In this document: positions 36,553 to 47,599 of the stretch, piece by piece
Numbering within the stretch: the stretch's first letter is position 1
How the letters are laid out: the number at the start of each line of letters is the position of its first letter
Origin: Allacma fusca
Taxonomy: Eukaryota; Arthropoda; Collembola; Symphypleona; Sminthuridae
Direction of reading: 5' to 3'
Assembly (NCBI GenBank): GCA_947179485.1
Contig: OX359245.1
Span: 787,001-851,000, forward strand
DNA: 64,000 nucleotides
Position numbers and translations under genes: made by a program
Notes under the pieces: model-generated
Database searches by the model: none
What the model saw: the letters and a program-made list of their open reading frames with translations, nothing else
Told to the model about the DNA's origin: nothing

Positions 36553-38625
36553 CTATTCAAAACTGTCAATTAAACGGAATGAAACTTGAGTTCCCTTTCT
36601 ATATTGGTAGTTTTGCCTCTTGAACCTTATTTCAGAAATGGGCCAGACCTGTAATTGTTCACCAAATTTAATTATGTATGTTCCGGTAAGTGATGATTTA
36701 CAAGGGAAATTATAAAACGGTTTTACAATGTGACACTTATAGCCAACCAAAACTTGGTCTAATTGTTCAGAAGAGTCACAAAAGTAATTAATTACTACTA
36801 TTTGTCCACACTGAAGCTCCACACAGTTATCCCGTTGAGAATTGTTTATGCAAATATGTTTCGAAATAGTAATTTCCTTGTAAAACGGCGGAACACAATT
36901 TCTGGGTACACTTTTAGGTGCTGCATCACACTGTACTGGATTTTTAATAACAGTTGAAGAATTTTGAATAAGTTCTTGCTCAAAAACCCGGCGATATATT
37001 TGCTGTAGCTTACAATTATTTTTCCTTAATAAAGATTTTAAATGTCCCAAATAATTTTCAAACCGAAAGGCACTAAAACTGTCTACAGGCCCAAGATGAG
37101 AAACATCATCTGCAAGGTGTAATAAAGAATGAATATTGATCGAAATATTAAAATCCCCATAAAGTTCCCCGAAGGTTTCAACAAAATATGTTAGAAGCGA
37201 ATTTGCATATTTATTGAATTTGATGCATAAATCCGGCTTAGCCAAAACTGTAATGGCTACATGCAGAACCAAAAAATGATGATAATAAGTTTCTGGAAGA
37301 AACGACTTCAAAACAACTGGTCCTGAATACAATAAGAATTGGCGAAACTCGGTTGCCTTCCATCTTCGAACATCGTTAAGAGACCTTGGTTTTCTATTGA
37401 AGCAGGAGCTTGTGGTGGCTCGGAGTTTTTCCAAATTTGCTGATATATTTTTAACTTGTAAAGATGACAATCTCAATTTGGACACATCACCATTTAACCA
37501 TAAATATACTAACTTCCGTACAACTCCTAAGCACACTAAGTGCATGTATTCGACTGGGAAGCATTTTATCAAATCCAAGGGCAGTTCTTCAATTATACTT
37601 GTACCCGTGTGGTGTTGCTCGTCAGTTTTATTCCGAAAACTTTCGTCAGTTCTGATAGGCGATTTGACTTCCTTAAAAAATGTCCGACCATTCGCATAAC
37701 TTCCTTCAATTAAACATTTCCCACAAGATGAGTATCCTGTGTGACCTTTCGTGCTTTTAACAAAAGCACGAGCCGGAATGTCGCAAATTACAGCTTGAAG
37801 TTCCAGTTTAAAACATTTCCCCTCAACACTAAAACCCTTTGTCATGAGAATTTTACATTCATCGACAAATTCCCTTAAATATTCATTCACACATTTCGGC
37901 TTATCTTTTTCGCCGCACCATAAGCCAACCACAAATGGGGTATTGTTGCTTTTGACGATATAAGCTAGTATTGGTACTAATGTTTTACTCGAGCTTTTTG
38001 AGACTGGGATCCCGTCAATATTTATTTGCAACCTTATGCAAGAATCAAGGCCTGCTTTACTGCTTAGAATGTACTTTTCAAGCTGCCGGCGGAGTCCAAA
38101 GTGACAGTAAAATCCGGGCGGAATTTCGTGAATTTGTACAATTCTTGGTGTTGACACAAGGGTCCTAGTGTCCTTTGGCAGTTTGTCAAAGTAATTAGTT
38201 TTCCTTAAAATTTTCAACAGTTCATTCACATGAGCATGTGGTACTTTATTTCTCACAGTCCAATAAACCAATTGTTTTTTAAACGTTTCTTCAATATCTT
38301 TCACTTCATATTCACTATCACTTAAATCGGTATAACTTAAATAGTGCAATATTGCAGTGGTTGGGGAAAGGTCATCTTTACTTGCTTTTGTAACTGTTCG
38401 GGGGTTTGTGGGGATCGGAAATTCACTTTGAACGTTATTATGTGGATCATTATGATGGTTGGCTACAGAGTTATTATTTGTACATTGAGAACTTTCTAAA
38501 TTTGATACATTAAATGAAAACTCACCCGTTGGTTTTTTGGCTCTGACGTTTTCAAGTAGGTCTTCAGTTTTTCGTTTTATAATTCTACGATGATGAGCCT
38601 TGGAATGGATCCTGGACGATAGCAT
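36553..38625 (-). CDS. CACTA/EnSpm transposase, intact 690 aa
   Basis: This is the catalytic transposase of the element: cut-and-paste DDE/D recombinase of the Transposase_21-like type. Visible motifs are a first acidic site in INIDGIPVSKSSSK (Asp204), a second in CDIPARAFVKSTKGHTGYSS (Asp282), a zinc-knuckle-like GH-x5-CGKC (residues 294-304) and the family signature VEYMHLVCLGVVRKLVYLWL (358-377, one position varying from the usual D-Y/x-M-H). A C-terminal segment (IVVINYF, then VGYKCHIV and ISEIRFK) resembles the small beta domain that often follows. The frame is uninterrupted from ATG (38623-38625) to TAG (36553-36555) with no intron, in contrast to the damaged companion gene. The basic N-terminus (HHRRIIKRK) may be a nuclear signal. 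Confidence 0.95.
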   Translation of the reverse strand: MLSSRIHSKAHHRRIIKRKTEDLLENVRAKKPTGEFSFNVSNLESSQCTNNNSVANHHNDPHNNVQSEFPIPTNPRTVTKASKDDLSPTTAILHYLSYTDLSDSEYEVKDIEETFKKQLVYWTVRNKVPHAHVNELLKILRKTNYFDKLPKDTRTLVSTPRIVQIHEIPPGFYCHFGLRRQLEKYILSSKAGLDSCIRLQINIDGIPVSKSSSKTLVPILAYIVKSNNTPFVVGLWCGEKDKPKCVNEYLREFVDECKILMTKGFSVEGKCFKLELQAVICDIPARAFVKSTKGHTGYSSCGKCLIEGSYANGRTFFKEVKSPIRTDESFRNKTDEQHHTGTSIIEELPLDLIKCFPVEYMHLVCLGVVRKLVYLWLNGDVSKLRLSSLQVKNISANLEKLRATTSSCFNRKPRSLNDVRRWKATEFRQFLLYSGPVVLKSFLPETYYHHFLVLHVAITVLAKPDLCIKFNKYANSLLTYFVETFGELYGDFNISINIHSLLHLADDVSHLGPVDSFSAFRFENYLGHLKSLLRKNNCKLQQIYRRVFEQELIQNSSTVIKNPVQCDAAPKSVPRNCVPPFYKEITISKHICINNSQRDNCVELQCGQIVVINYFCDSSEQLDQVLVGYKCHIVKPFYNFPCKSSLTGTYIIKFGEQLQVWPISEIRFKRQNYQYRKGTQVSFRLIDSFE

Positions 38626-39023
38626 CGGTAAAGTTAATGAGCAACTGTACCTCTAAGTACTGACACAACGCCCACGGCTACTACGGATACTTGCGGAGTT
38701 TATACTGAACGCTAACATTTTATTGTTTGCAAGTTTAGATTTGGCGCTCTTTTAGCTAAAACGTTTTATGAACGTCACAATCACGACAAATGGGTAGGAA
38801 TTTGGAACTGCAGGTGAACTTATAAACGTATTGTGATGACGTTAGTGAAACGTTTTTATTTCGTACCTTTTGCGGGACAAGATTAGCCTGTTGGCGACAA
38901 AGCTTGTAATTGCGCAAACTCGTTTTATACTTGCCATTGTGACGTTTATGAGACAGGCTAAACATGTCCGTTTTTAGGGACGAAGTTAGCCCGATTTAGA
39001 CGAATTTTGTACGGTTTATAACT

Positions 39024-39041
39024 CGTCTTGTGCTAACTGGG
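39024..39041. repeat. Right terminal inverted repeat of the CACTA element
   Basis: CGTCTTGTGCTAACTGGG, the complement of the left end with two differences, followed by AA as at the left flank. Confidence 0.85.
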
Positions 39042-40049
39042 AAGTTACATAAATGATTAAAAAGGGCGATGGGCAGTGGATGAGAGCAACTGGAGTGAAA
39101 CAACACGTCGAATGATTCGAATGCTAATGTTTTTTGGACAAAATCCAGCTCATAGTACTACATAGATTTAAAGCTGTACAACAATACGTTTGCGATTTAG
39201 ATTTTTGTACGTACTTATACAGAATAAAAATAGAAATGAGAATTCCTAGAGAGTGAGTGATAATAACAAATCAAAGTCAAAGTAATATTTGTTAAGGAAT
39301 AGAATTGTTCTACTGTTTATTCCTTAAAATAGTTTAGCTATTGGTAATGACATGTGAGAGTGGTTGTAAGGAATAGAATATTGCATATGACTGTCTTTTT
39401 AATCAGTGTACTCAAGTGTATGAGCGAGAATATGGGAGATAGGAAAGGATGGACGAGGAAGACTGGAGTCAAAGTAACAATTAAGTTACTACGGGAGATA
39501 CGTGAGTAAGACTCCGCTTATAGAGATGCGTTTATGTACGACTAATTTTAGGACGATGCGCACAGGAAATAGCCCTCCTTTAATCCTTCGAAGGTGAAAA
39601 TTTAGTAACAATTTTGGCATCAAAATGTCTTGGAATGTAGCCCTCTAAAAATGTTTGCTTTCGTTCACCCTTATTTCCAAAACACATGAACTCATTTTTG
39701 CGTTCGCCTGCCCTCTAAAAATAGTATTCCTTCGGTTTTACGCTTTAACCAGTTTTATGAATTGAATCAACAAAGTTTCAATGGCAAATGAATTTGGCCA
39801 CAAATACAGAACAACAATTCAGTTTGTATTGATATTTTAGATTTTAAGAAAGTCCGTATTCTTGATATTAAATAATATTTGAAACAGTCGTGATAGACAT
39901 TCGGGCCCTGCGAGCAAGAATCAATGTACATGTCACTCAAAAATTTATCTCAACAGAACCAGATGTAGTTGGAATAGCTGGGAAGCTATTTTTTGAAAAT
40001 CTAGAAAGCATAAGAAATGAGCTGGAACATGTTTATGTACTTTAGATCA
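39042..40049. other. Gene-free stretch
   Basis: Nothing recognised. Confidence 0.4.
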
Positions 40050-40280
40050 GAGCTGCATTCAAGTCAAGTTATTTTAGACAACTTTACTTGAACTTGACTT
40101 GAACTTGAAAAAATGTCTAAAGGAGGTATCCGCACTTGCACTTGACAAATCAAGTTTCTCAAGCAACTTGAGTATTCAAGTACACGATTTTCAAGTTCAT
40201 TTTATAGAACTTGAACTTCATAAGAACTTGAAGTTCAAGTTGGATACATAACTTGACTTGAACGTGAACTTGTACTCAAA
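40050..40280. mobile_element. Fragment of the AAGTTC-word hAT-like family
   Basis: Begins CAGAGCTGCATTCAAGTCAA, close to the end of the element at 27648, and continues with ACTTGAACTTGA words. The right terminal repeat is not found. Confidence 0.65.
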
Positions 40281-41836
40281 CTCATTTATTCAAATACTTT
40301 TTTCGTAAATGAATAAACAATACTAGAAATACTGTTCCCAATTATTATACGTGATAATTGTTAGGTTATTATGTGTTAGGTTATTATGTGTATATTAGCA
40401 TAATTAAATTTTTGCCTGTATTACACATATACTATATTGTAGTATCACAAAGTGGCTTCTGTTTATTTTGGAAACTGCAGTTGGTATATCCATTCGTCGA
40501 GTTGTTGCTCGCGAAGATTAAATTACAAATTAAGCAACAAGAATTTGAAATTATTTTTCAGGCATAGATACGGTTATGTTGTGATTTTAGGTGCTATTTT
40601 ATAGAAATGCAAGGTGAGACAAGGTTTATGACCTGCTTTAGAACGTACCGTCTTTTGCATCAAAATTCTCTCATATTGCTACGACTTGAGTCCACATGAC
40701 CTTAGAATGTTATTAGAATCAAATGAATCATCATGAAGTTTCCCACAATGGCAGCATTTTCAAAAATGTTTATCAACGACAAACAAATAATGAAAAATGG
40801 CAAGTTCATAAACACTATTCCGCATCTTTACTACTTGAGATGATCCTCTCAAACCTTGCTTTCTGTACCTGCAAGTCATATTCACAATTCTTAACATATA
40901 ATTTATGACCTCCGAGATAGCTCACCGGATGGCCTTTAAGGTTAAATATACATGTGAGCGTCAAAGAAACTTTCAGTGAAACGTTTGCAAATGAACAAAA
41001 ATTTAAAAACCTGTCAATTTTTAATAAATCTCATCCTTGGTTCACGTTCTTGTGGTTTTTGACCTCAATTGTTTGACCTCAAGATCAATAAAACAGTATG
41101 TAAATGAATCTTTAAATGCATACTTTGTGCCGTTGTCCCTAATACAGTCAAGATAAAAGACTTCCTGTATATAAAAGTTTGAGAGTAATTATAATGTATG
41201 AATGTATATAGTCGGTGAAGAGGAAAAAGTACAATTTTGATTAAAATCACAATGGTCTACATGAAGTTTTACTAAATGCAAAATGGAATGGATGTATCAA
41301 ATTTTGAAAGAAAAATGACCTACATACAATTTTGCCTAAAAGCAAAATGGTCTACCTACAGAAACAAATGAGAGCGTAATTAAAATACGAATTTTAACTG
41401 TATATCCTTAAACAATGAGTGGAATACGAATTTGTACAGCCAAAAAACGTTAACCAAATATTTAGGTGTACAACCGCATGAATAAATTAAGTGAAAATTT
41501 TGTATTATCGGAAGAAAATTATTTAACAATAATTATGGGCTGCATTATTTCAACTTATGAATACGTCAGGTTACATCTTACAAGTAACCCTAGCCATATA
41601 CCCTCTTGGGATCGAAATGAAATTTTGTGAAAGCTTAGAACCCAGCGGGAACAAAAATTTGGGCCATCTGGCCCTGGTTTCGGTAGGAAATCGCACCGAA
41701 GTATTAAATTCTCGTCGATTTCAATTTTCCAATGTTAAATCCCATAAGTAATATTTATTTCAAAAGTCAGGATTGAAACGATAAGTCATCATTTATGGCA
41801 TGCATTCATCACAAGTGTTTTTAAGGTTCAAATACT
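40281..41836. other. Gene-free stretch
   Basis: Short frames only. A loose repeat of AAAATGGTCTACCTACA-like words lies at 41250-41360. Confidence 0.4.
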
Positions 41837-41992
41837 GACCACTATTAGTAACGAATAGTTTTTTGGCCTCAGATTGACCAATACTGGTCACAATTGGTTT
41901 TTCAGTCTCAAATTGACCAATATTGGACACAACTGTTTTCTTGACCTCGGATCAACCAATATATATTGAACACAATCAGTTTCTTGGATTTC
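41837..41992 (+). repeat. 39-bp tandem repeat, four copies
   Basis: Units start GACCAATA at 41837, 41876, 41915 and 41954 (an exact spacing of 39) and contain a GTTTTTCAGTCTCA-like middle with moderate divergence. Confidence 0.85.
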
Positions 41993-43050
41993 AAAAATGT
42001 TTGTTAATCCTACAAATATTTCGGACATTTGCAGCAGCATTGCTTTGCTAAATATATTTACTAATAATTACTTTGTTGATCAAATAAATCAATGCTGAAT
42101 TCAAGAGCCACACAGTATTCCAACTTTGCTTGATGTGCTTGGCACGCACGACTGCAAACATTTGAGTTCAATTTTGCAACCAATCGTATAAATCAAATAA
42201 TTAAATATTATGTATCAATATGCGGCCAAGTAACCGATTGTGACAAATATTCTTGTTGACAAAATGAACCCATTATTATATTTGTATTTTTTTATTTTAT
42301 TTATCCTCACTGGCTAAATGATCGGGAGAGAAGTTTCCAGCTTGCATATACACATCCGTTTGGGCTTTAAAGTATACAAACAATTCGACTTCCCAATCAC
42401 AACGTTCCACTTGACGGTAAAAGCACATGTCAACATGTGTCGGTCCCTAAATTCGACCAGAGCTGGGGATTAATCAACCATTTCGGTTACGAATCTGCAT
42501 TAAATTCGACAATTCACAGTTTTAATCCAATTTTGATTTTGCATCTGCTTTACGGCTTCTAATATTTGTGTTTTTAAGAGATCCGGAAGGTGGGAAAAAT
42601 CAAACATGTTCACAACAGATTATCCGTTTCAGAAATTATTATTGGCTATGTGTTCTATATGAATGTTTATTTAGGGTGGCTTGTATTTTCACCCTTCTCA
42701 TACACAGACAAACATTCACACTGAATTAGTGAGAATTGATGCAGTTGTATTAAGTCCTGTACAATCATATTTAACTTCAATATTCAAATTGCTGAGCTCT
42801 AACCTATGAGATACTGAAATTTTCATGCATATAGCAGAGCTGGAGTATTCGAAAAATAAGGATACGGTTCTCATTAAGATTAACCCTAATGGATTCCATT
42901 CCCGATTTAAATGTATTTGTTTCAAAAAATTAAAATTACAATCCAATTTATTCGAATATTTTCTACGAATTCCAATGTAATTAAAATACTGTATTTATTG
43001 ATTATTAAAACCTGGGGCTAGTAGAGTCCCGAAAAACATCGTAACATTTA
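41993..43050. other. Gene-free stretch
   Basis: AT-rich; nothing recognised. Confidence 0.4.
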
Positions 43051-44250
43051 AAAAATTCTAGTCCCATTGCAAAATGGCTAATCATATTGCATAATTTTCT
43101 AAACCCAATGCAAAATGGCTACACCCATTGCGTGAAGGCTAGTCCGATTGCAAAATTGCCAGTCCCATTGCCAAATGGGGAGTCTGATTGTACACTGGCT
43201 AGTCCTATTGCGTAATGGCTGGTCCGATTACAAAATGGCAAGTCTCATTGCAGAATGGCGATTCCCATTAATAAATGACAAGTCCCATTGCAAAATGGCT
43301 AGTCCTATTGCAATATAGCTAGTCCGGTTGAAAACTGACTAGTTCCATTGCACAAAAGTTACTCCCATTGCAAGATGGCTAGTCTAATTGGAAAATGGCT
43401 AGTTCCATTGCAAAATGTCTAGTCATATTGCAAAATAGCTTGTCCCATTAAGAAATGACAAGTCCCGTTGCAAAATGGCTAGTTCCATTGCAAAGTTTCT
43501 GGTCTTATTGCAAAATAGCTAGCCCGGTTTAAAAATATCTAGTGCAAAATGACTAGTCCCAATACAAAATGGTTAGTCCCATTGCAAAATGGCTAGTCCG
43601 ATTGCAAAATGGCTAGTCCCAATACAAAATGATTAGTTCCATTGCACAATGGTTAGATCCATTGCAAAATGGCTAGTCCCATTGCAAAATGGCTAGTCCA
43701 ATTGAAAAATGGATAGTCCCAATACAAAATGGTTAGTCCCATTGCAAAATGGCTAGTCTTATTGCGGAATAGCGAGTCCCATTGCAACATTTCGGGTACC
43801 ATTGCAAAATGGCTAATCTCATTGCAAAATTGCCAGTCTCATTGCAGAATGGCTAGTCTCATTGCAGAATGGCTAGTCTCATTGCAGAATGGCTAGTCTC
43901 ATTGCAGAATAGCTAGTCTCATTGCAGAATGGCTAGTCTCATTGCAGAATTGCTAGTCCCATTGCAAAATTTGTAGTCCAACTGCAAAATGGCTAGTCCC
44001 ATTGCAAAATGGTTCGTCCCATTGCAAAATGGTTCGTCCCATTGCAAAATGGTTCGTACTATTGAAATTTTTTTTGTCCCATTGGAAAATGGGTTGTCCC
44101 ATTGCATGATCACTAGTTCCATTGCAAAATGATTAGTCATATTGCATATAGGTTAAACCCGATGCAAAATGGCTACACCCATTGCGTGATGACTATTTCC
44201 ATTTTAACATGGCAAGTCGCATTCTATATGTCTAGTCCCCTTGCAAAATG
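43051..44250. repeat. 20-bp minisatellite, about 55-60 degenerate copies
   Basis: The unit ATTGCAAAATGGCTAGTCCC recurs head to tail for 1.2 kb with many substitutions and small indels; 43801-44100 keeps perfect 20-bp phase. The 73-codon minus frame at 43919-44140 arises from the repeat. It abuts the gene-remnant island that follows. Confidence 0.95.
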
Positions 44251-44259
44251 GGACAAACC

Positions 44260-44745
44260 TTCTGCCTGAGCAGCGCGATGGACGTTTTACTGCACATAGA
44301 GTCGAAGTCATAGACATCTGACGTTCATTGCATGGTCGAGGAACTTTTAGTACTTGTTTCGGTCGATGAGGAAGTTCTTGCACTGCAGACCAAATTCCAT
44401 GAATATGCATAGCACCAGTGTGTAGACGAACCCTTGGGCCAGTGATATGTATGCTTGTCGTCCCCGACCTTTCCCCAGCATCCATCGAAGGCATTTGTGG
44501 ATGGTATCCATGCCAGGTTGATTTTGTTTCCCGGCTGTATCAACGGAGCAAACACATGTGGCTCGTTCCATCTCTTCCTCTCCTAATTCTTAAGCAAGAG
44601 AAGGATGCTACCTACTTCGCCGCAAAGCTGAGGATCTTGTTATCGTTGTTTTCCACGTCATGTACCGGGTTGAAATTCTCATACACGAACATATCAAGCA
44701 TGGCTCCTACCATACCATAGATATAAGTCTAGGGCAAAGATTTAC
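44260..44745 (-). pseudogene. Coding remnant, possible membrane protein, unidentified
   Basis: The minus strand reads, across frame breaks, MVGAMLDMFVYENFNPVHD, then a frame with a hydrophobic stretch AQGFVYTLVLCIFMEFGL, CKNFLIDRNKY and KFLDHAMNVRC. The hydrophobic stretch could be a membrane helix. Higher GC than the surroundings and coherent frames make decayed coding sequence likely, but I cannot name the family. Confidence 0.4.
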
Positions 44746-44789
44746 TTTCTATAAGGATATGGCTTGGTATCTCGATAATGCACCTTAAA

Positions 44790-45180
44790 GTGTTGTGTGT
44801 GGTGTAGTAGAACAGTGTCAGTATATTATTAAAACAGAAAGTCAAAAACAAGAAGTTCAACAACATTCTCACGACGCTGGTGAAGTACGCTGCGAAGGTC
44901 CGTCTTTTCTTTATTGCCAGCAGATTTTAAATCTGAAATTAGTTTTACAAGGTATCCTCCAACGAGCTAAAAAGGTTTGCAATCGTTGCTGTGTTGTCAT
45001 GGTCCCCATGGAATGCAAATAAAGCCCAAACTGAAAGAGTATCAGCACCATATTCTTGGACAAGGAACTAGGAAGAAACTTTTAGGGTGTCCAGTACGTT
45101 GACGATCTGAAGCAGGACGAAAACTTCTTTTTTTTTGGCTTTTCGTATGGTTCAGGCCTGGTTTGCGCAAGATTTGAGGA
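44790..45180 (+). pseudogene. Coding remnant, unidentified
   Basis: Broken plus frames include KVKNKKFNNILTTLVKYAAK, VRLFFIASRF and NELKRFAIVAVLSWSPWN, with frameshifts and stops between. Composition is coding-like, the family is unknown. It lies immediately upstream of the histone deacetylase remnant on the same strand. Confidence 0.35.
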
Positions 45181-45204
45181 TATAAGGGAGGCTTCGGTTT
45201 ATAG

Positions 45205-46473
45205 CATAGAGTGATTTATTTCTGCGATCCTGAAATTGTCAACTTTAACTACGCAACTGGATATCCGATGAATCCCCTGAGAGTGCAGATGACGCACGCG
45301 CTTCATAAAAATTACGAGCTTTACAAGTATTTGGACGTGCATCGCCCTTGTCACGTGTCCTACGAGAATTTCACTAATGTCCATTCGGTCGACTACATAA
45401 ACTTTCTCTCGAGCGTTTCCAGCGAGAACATGCATGTGATGATCTAAGATCTCCACAAGTTCAACATACGGGATGATGACCCGTGTTTAATTGCATCTAC
45501 GACTACAGCAGGGTTACTGCTGGTGGGACATTGTTTGCGGCGCAGAAGATTAACTCCGGGAGGCATGACGTAGCTTTAAACTGGCCGGCGGACTGCACCA
45601 TGCCAAGCGGAACGAGGAATCTGGTTTCTACTATGTCACAAACATAGTGCCGGGGATCCTCGAGCTCCTGAAGTACTATAAGCGGGTCCTGTTTATGGAT
45701 GTCGAAGTCCATCATTGTGATGGCAGATGGCACCGAGTACGCTTTCTAAACTACGGGCATGATGATGACATTCTCCTTCCACAAGTACGGCCACAACTTC
45801 GCCGGAACGAGAATCGTTGCCGACATTGGCTTGGCCAAAGGGAAGAGCTACTCGGTGAACGTGACGATCAATGATGGGATTGACGACGAGAGCTACTTCA
45901 ACATTTTCAAGCCAGTAATAAGCAAGGTCATCGAGACGTACCAACCTTGTGACGTTGTGCTGCAGTCCGGGGCGGACTCGCTGTCTGGGGACAAGCTTGG
46001 CTGCTTCAACTTGTCGCATCTGGGTCACCCTTGATGCAATAAATGTGTATAAAGCTTTAATATACCGCTTGTTCTACTGGGTAAAGGCGGTTACACAATA
46101 CGTCGTGTGTCCACGGTGTGGGTTTACGAAACGTACGTCGTTCTGCAACTCGAGATTCCCTAGGATATTCCATACAACGAATACTTCGACTACACGCACC
46201 GACCAACAGTATTGACGTACCTATCTCCAACATAGCAAACCAGAACACTCGGAAAGGTTTTGAGGATCTCGTAGAGAGGGTGCACGAGAATCTGATGGGA
46301 ACCGCTTATGCTCCATCGGTCCAAATGATCAGCATACCCCCTTGTTTATCAGCGACAAAAGCGAGAAGGACTCTAGTCCCAGCAAAACGACAGCATGTGT
46401 CGGCAAAGAAAATTCTGAAGATTACAAGGACTTCTCGGATTCAGAAAATAGCAATGGGCAAGACTTTTCATAA
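45205..46473 (+). pseudogene. Histone deacetylase (RPD3/HDAC1-HDAC3 class I), broken by stops and frameshifts
   Basis: Class I histone deacetylases remove acetyl groups from histone tails using a zinc site. The whole domain is readable in order: HRVIYFCDPEIVNFNY and LRVQMTHAL at the start; a stop after about 80 residues; [49 protein letters not shown] (usually HHGDG); [46 protein letters not shown]; a damaged glycine loop [43 protein letters not shown]; and an acidic tail ending DFS at TAA (46471-46473). At least five frame changes are needed, including a small GATGGC duplication near 45720. No intron is present. The ENL-x-x-T-x-x-APSVQ segment looks closer to fungal Rpd3 than to animal HDAC1 (inference from memory of the families). 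Confidence 0.92.
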
Positions 46474-46848
46474 ATGGTTGTTTATTCGCACGATTTTGAG
46501 ACCATGTTCCGGTAACTGTGTTAGAGAATCTTTGCGCATTTTCAGAGCGTCTTATAGATTCTCAGAAACCCTGATGAGTGGCCGAATATGCAACATGCAA
46601 CCCCCGAGATCATAGGCAACTTCGTCTCTCAGTCCGTGTCATTCTCTTTTCAGCAGGTCCTTAGTTTCGACGGATCCCTGGATTTGGAAATCGCGATTAT
46701 CTTGTATGTATCTTTTGAAAAGCAAACCATGAACTTCAAGTCCTACTCGTGTCTGCCTTCAATTTCTACAACCAAGCTGGTGCAACGGTATCTGTATAAG
46801 ATCAGTATGGATCCATTTGTGTTCATTACCACCTGCTCCACAAACTAA
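46474..46848 (+). pseudogene. Coding remnant directly after the deacetylase, unidentified
   Basis: An ATG (46474-46476) follows the deacetylase stop with no spacer. Through two frame changes the plus strand reads MVVYSHDFETMF, VTVLENLCAFSERLIDSQKP, then DEWPNMQHATPEIIGNFVSQ and on to LVQRYLYKISMDPFVFITTC before a double stop at 46846. About 125 codons, intronless. No family was recognised. Confidence 0.5.
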
Positions 46849-46929
46849 TAGCCGTCCACCCACAACTTAAGGCTGCTCACATAGTTCTCTGAATCACATG
46901 TCACGATGGCCAGCACCTCATGGAATTCC

Positions 46930-47410
46930 GCATCCTCAACGGCACTAAGCTACTTTCGTCGGTCTCCAAATATAACAGATTAACCACATCGGCGATACGT
47001 CACCGCCTCATCTCGCCATGGATGTCGTATCCGTTGTCAATGTATAAGTCTGCATGCTGAAAGAACTCGGAGTAGGCCTTGCCAACAACAAGCCCGTAGC
47101 TTTCCCTACCAGGTTCAATGACTTAGATAGACAGCAGCTGCTCGTGGAAGTATTTTAAGACCAGCCAGCTGCTGCTGAGCATGATTTTGTACTTTGCAGA
47201 GAATGTTTCGAAGTAAGTGGCCTGGTGGTGATCGAATCTCTGCGTTCCTGGATCAAACACGACACCGACATCGTAAACAATGTTTCCATTTGCGACCACA
47301 GATGGATCTTGAGCTGTAGCAACTTCTGCGCCGGGATGCATCTTCAGCAACATTGAGGATAAAAGCACCTCGTCGTAGTGATATCTTCCGTTGTGAATTA
47401 CAAGCTTCAT
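46930..47410 (-). pseudogene. MYG1: MYG1-family (UPF0160) metal-dependent exonuclease, N-terminal half
   Basis: MYG1 proteins are DHH-like 3'-5' RNA exonucleases acting in the nucleus and mitochondrion. From ATG (47408-47410) the minus frame reads HNGRYHYDEVLLSSMLLK (family H-(N/D)G-x-(F/Y)H-x-DE), ATAQDPSVVANGNIVYDVG, FDPGTQRFDHHQATYFETFS (the DHH-type metal motif) and KIMLSSSWLVLKYFHEQLLS, then a stop at about residue 95. Beyond it a second stretch continues as VGKAYSEFFQHADLYIDNG and RIADVVNLLYLET, matching the family IDNGI region, with further stops. The C-terminal third is missing. It lies tail to tail with the preceding remnant, spaced by less than 100 bp. Confidence 0.87.
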
Positions 47411-47599
47411 TATGGTAAACGTTGCGAAGCATTAACACGAAGGTAGCAAGAAGCTATAACAACACTAAAACTAGTTAGTTTGAGAGCTATGAGGTTACTG
47501 GATAACACACTCGTATCTCTAGTCTAATTCCGTTAACCCGCGGATTGAGCTCCTTTCTCAGGTAGGTGCTACATTTAACTCAAATTTGGCGATTTTACA
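47411..47599. other. Short spacer between divergent remnants
   Basis: Space between the MYG1 start and the leucine-rich repeat remnant; nothing recognised. Confidence 0.4.

Larger units (their letters stand above)
34117..39041 (-). mobile_element. CACTA/EnSpm-type DNA transposon, nearly complete, 4925 bp
   Basis: The ends are inverted copies of CCCARWTAGCACAAGACG (left 34117-34134; right complement ending at 39041). Both flanks show AA, a candidate 2-bp target duplication. Subterminal regions carry repeated RACGAGTTT/AAACTCGTC-like motifs (left near 34175, 34252, 34277; right near 38917 and 39021), as CACTA elements do for transposase binding. Two genes lie on the minus strand: an intact transposase and a multi-exon DUF4806 gene. 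Elements of this animal type are known for this pairing. Confidence 0.92.

Noticed and set aside
43919..44140. 73-codon minus-strand repetitive protein
   Set aside because: It is the translation of the 20-bp minisatellite.
45205..47410. Processed (retrotransposed) pseudogenes of host genes
   Set aside because: Genes on both strands lie back to back with no poly-A tracts or individual target duplications, which independent retrocopies would not produce.
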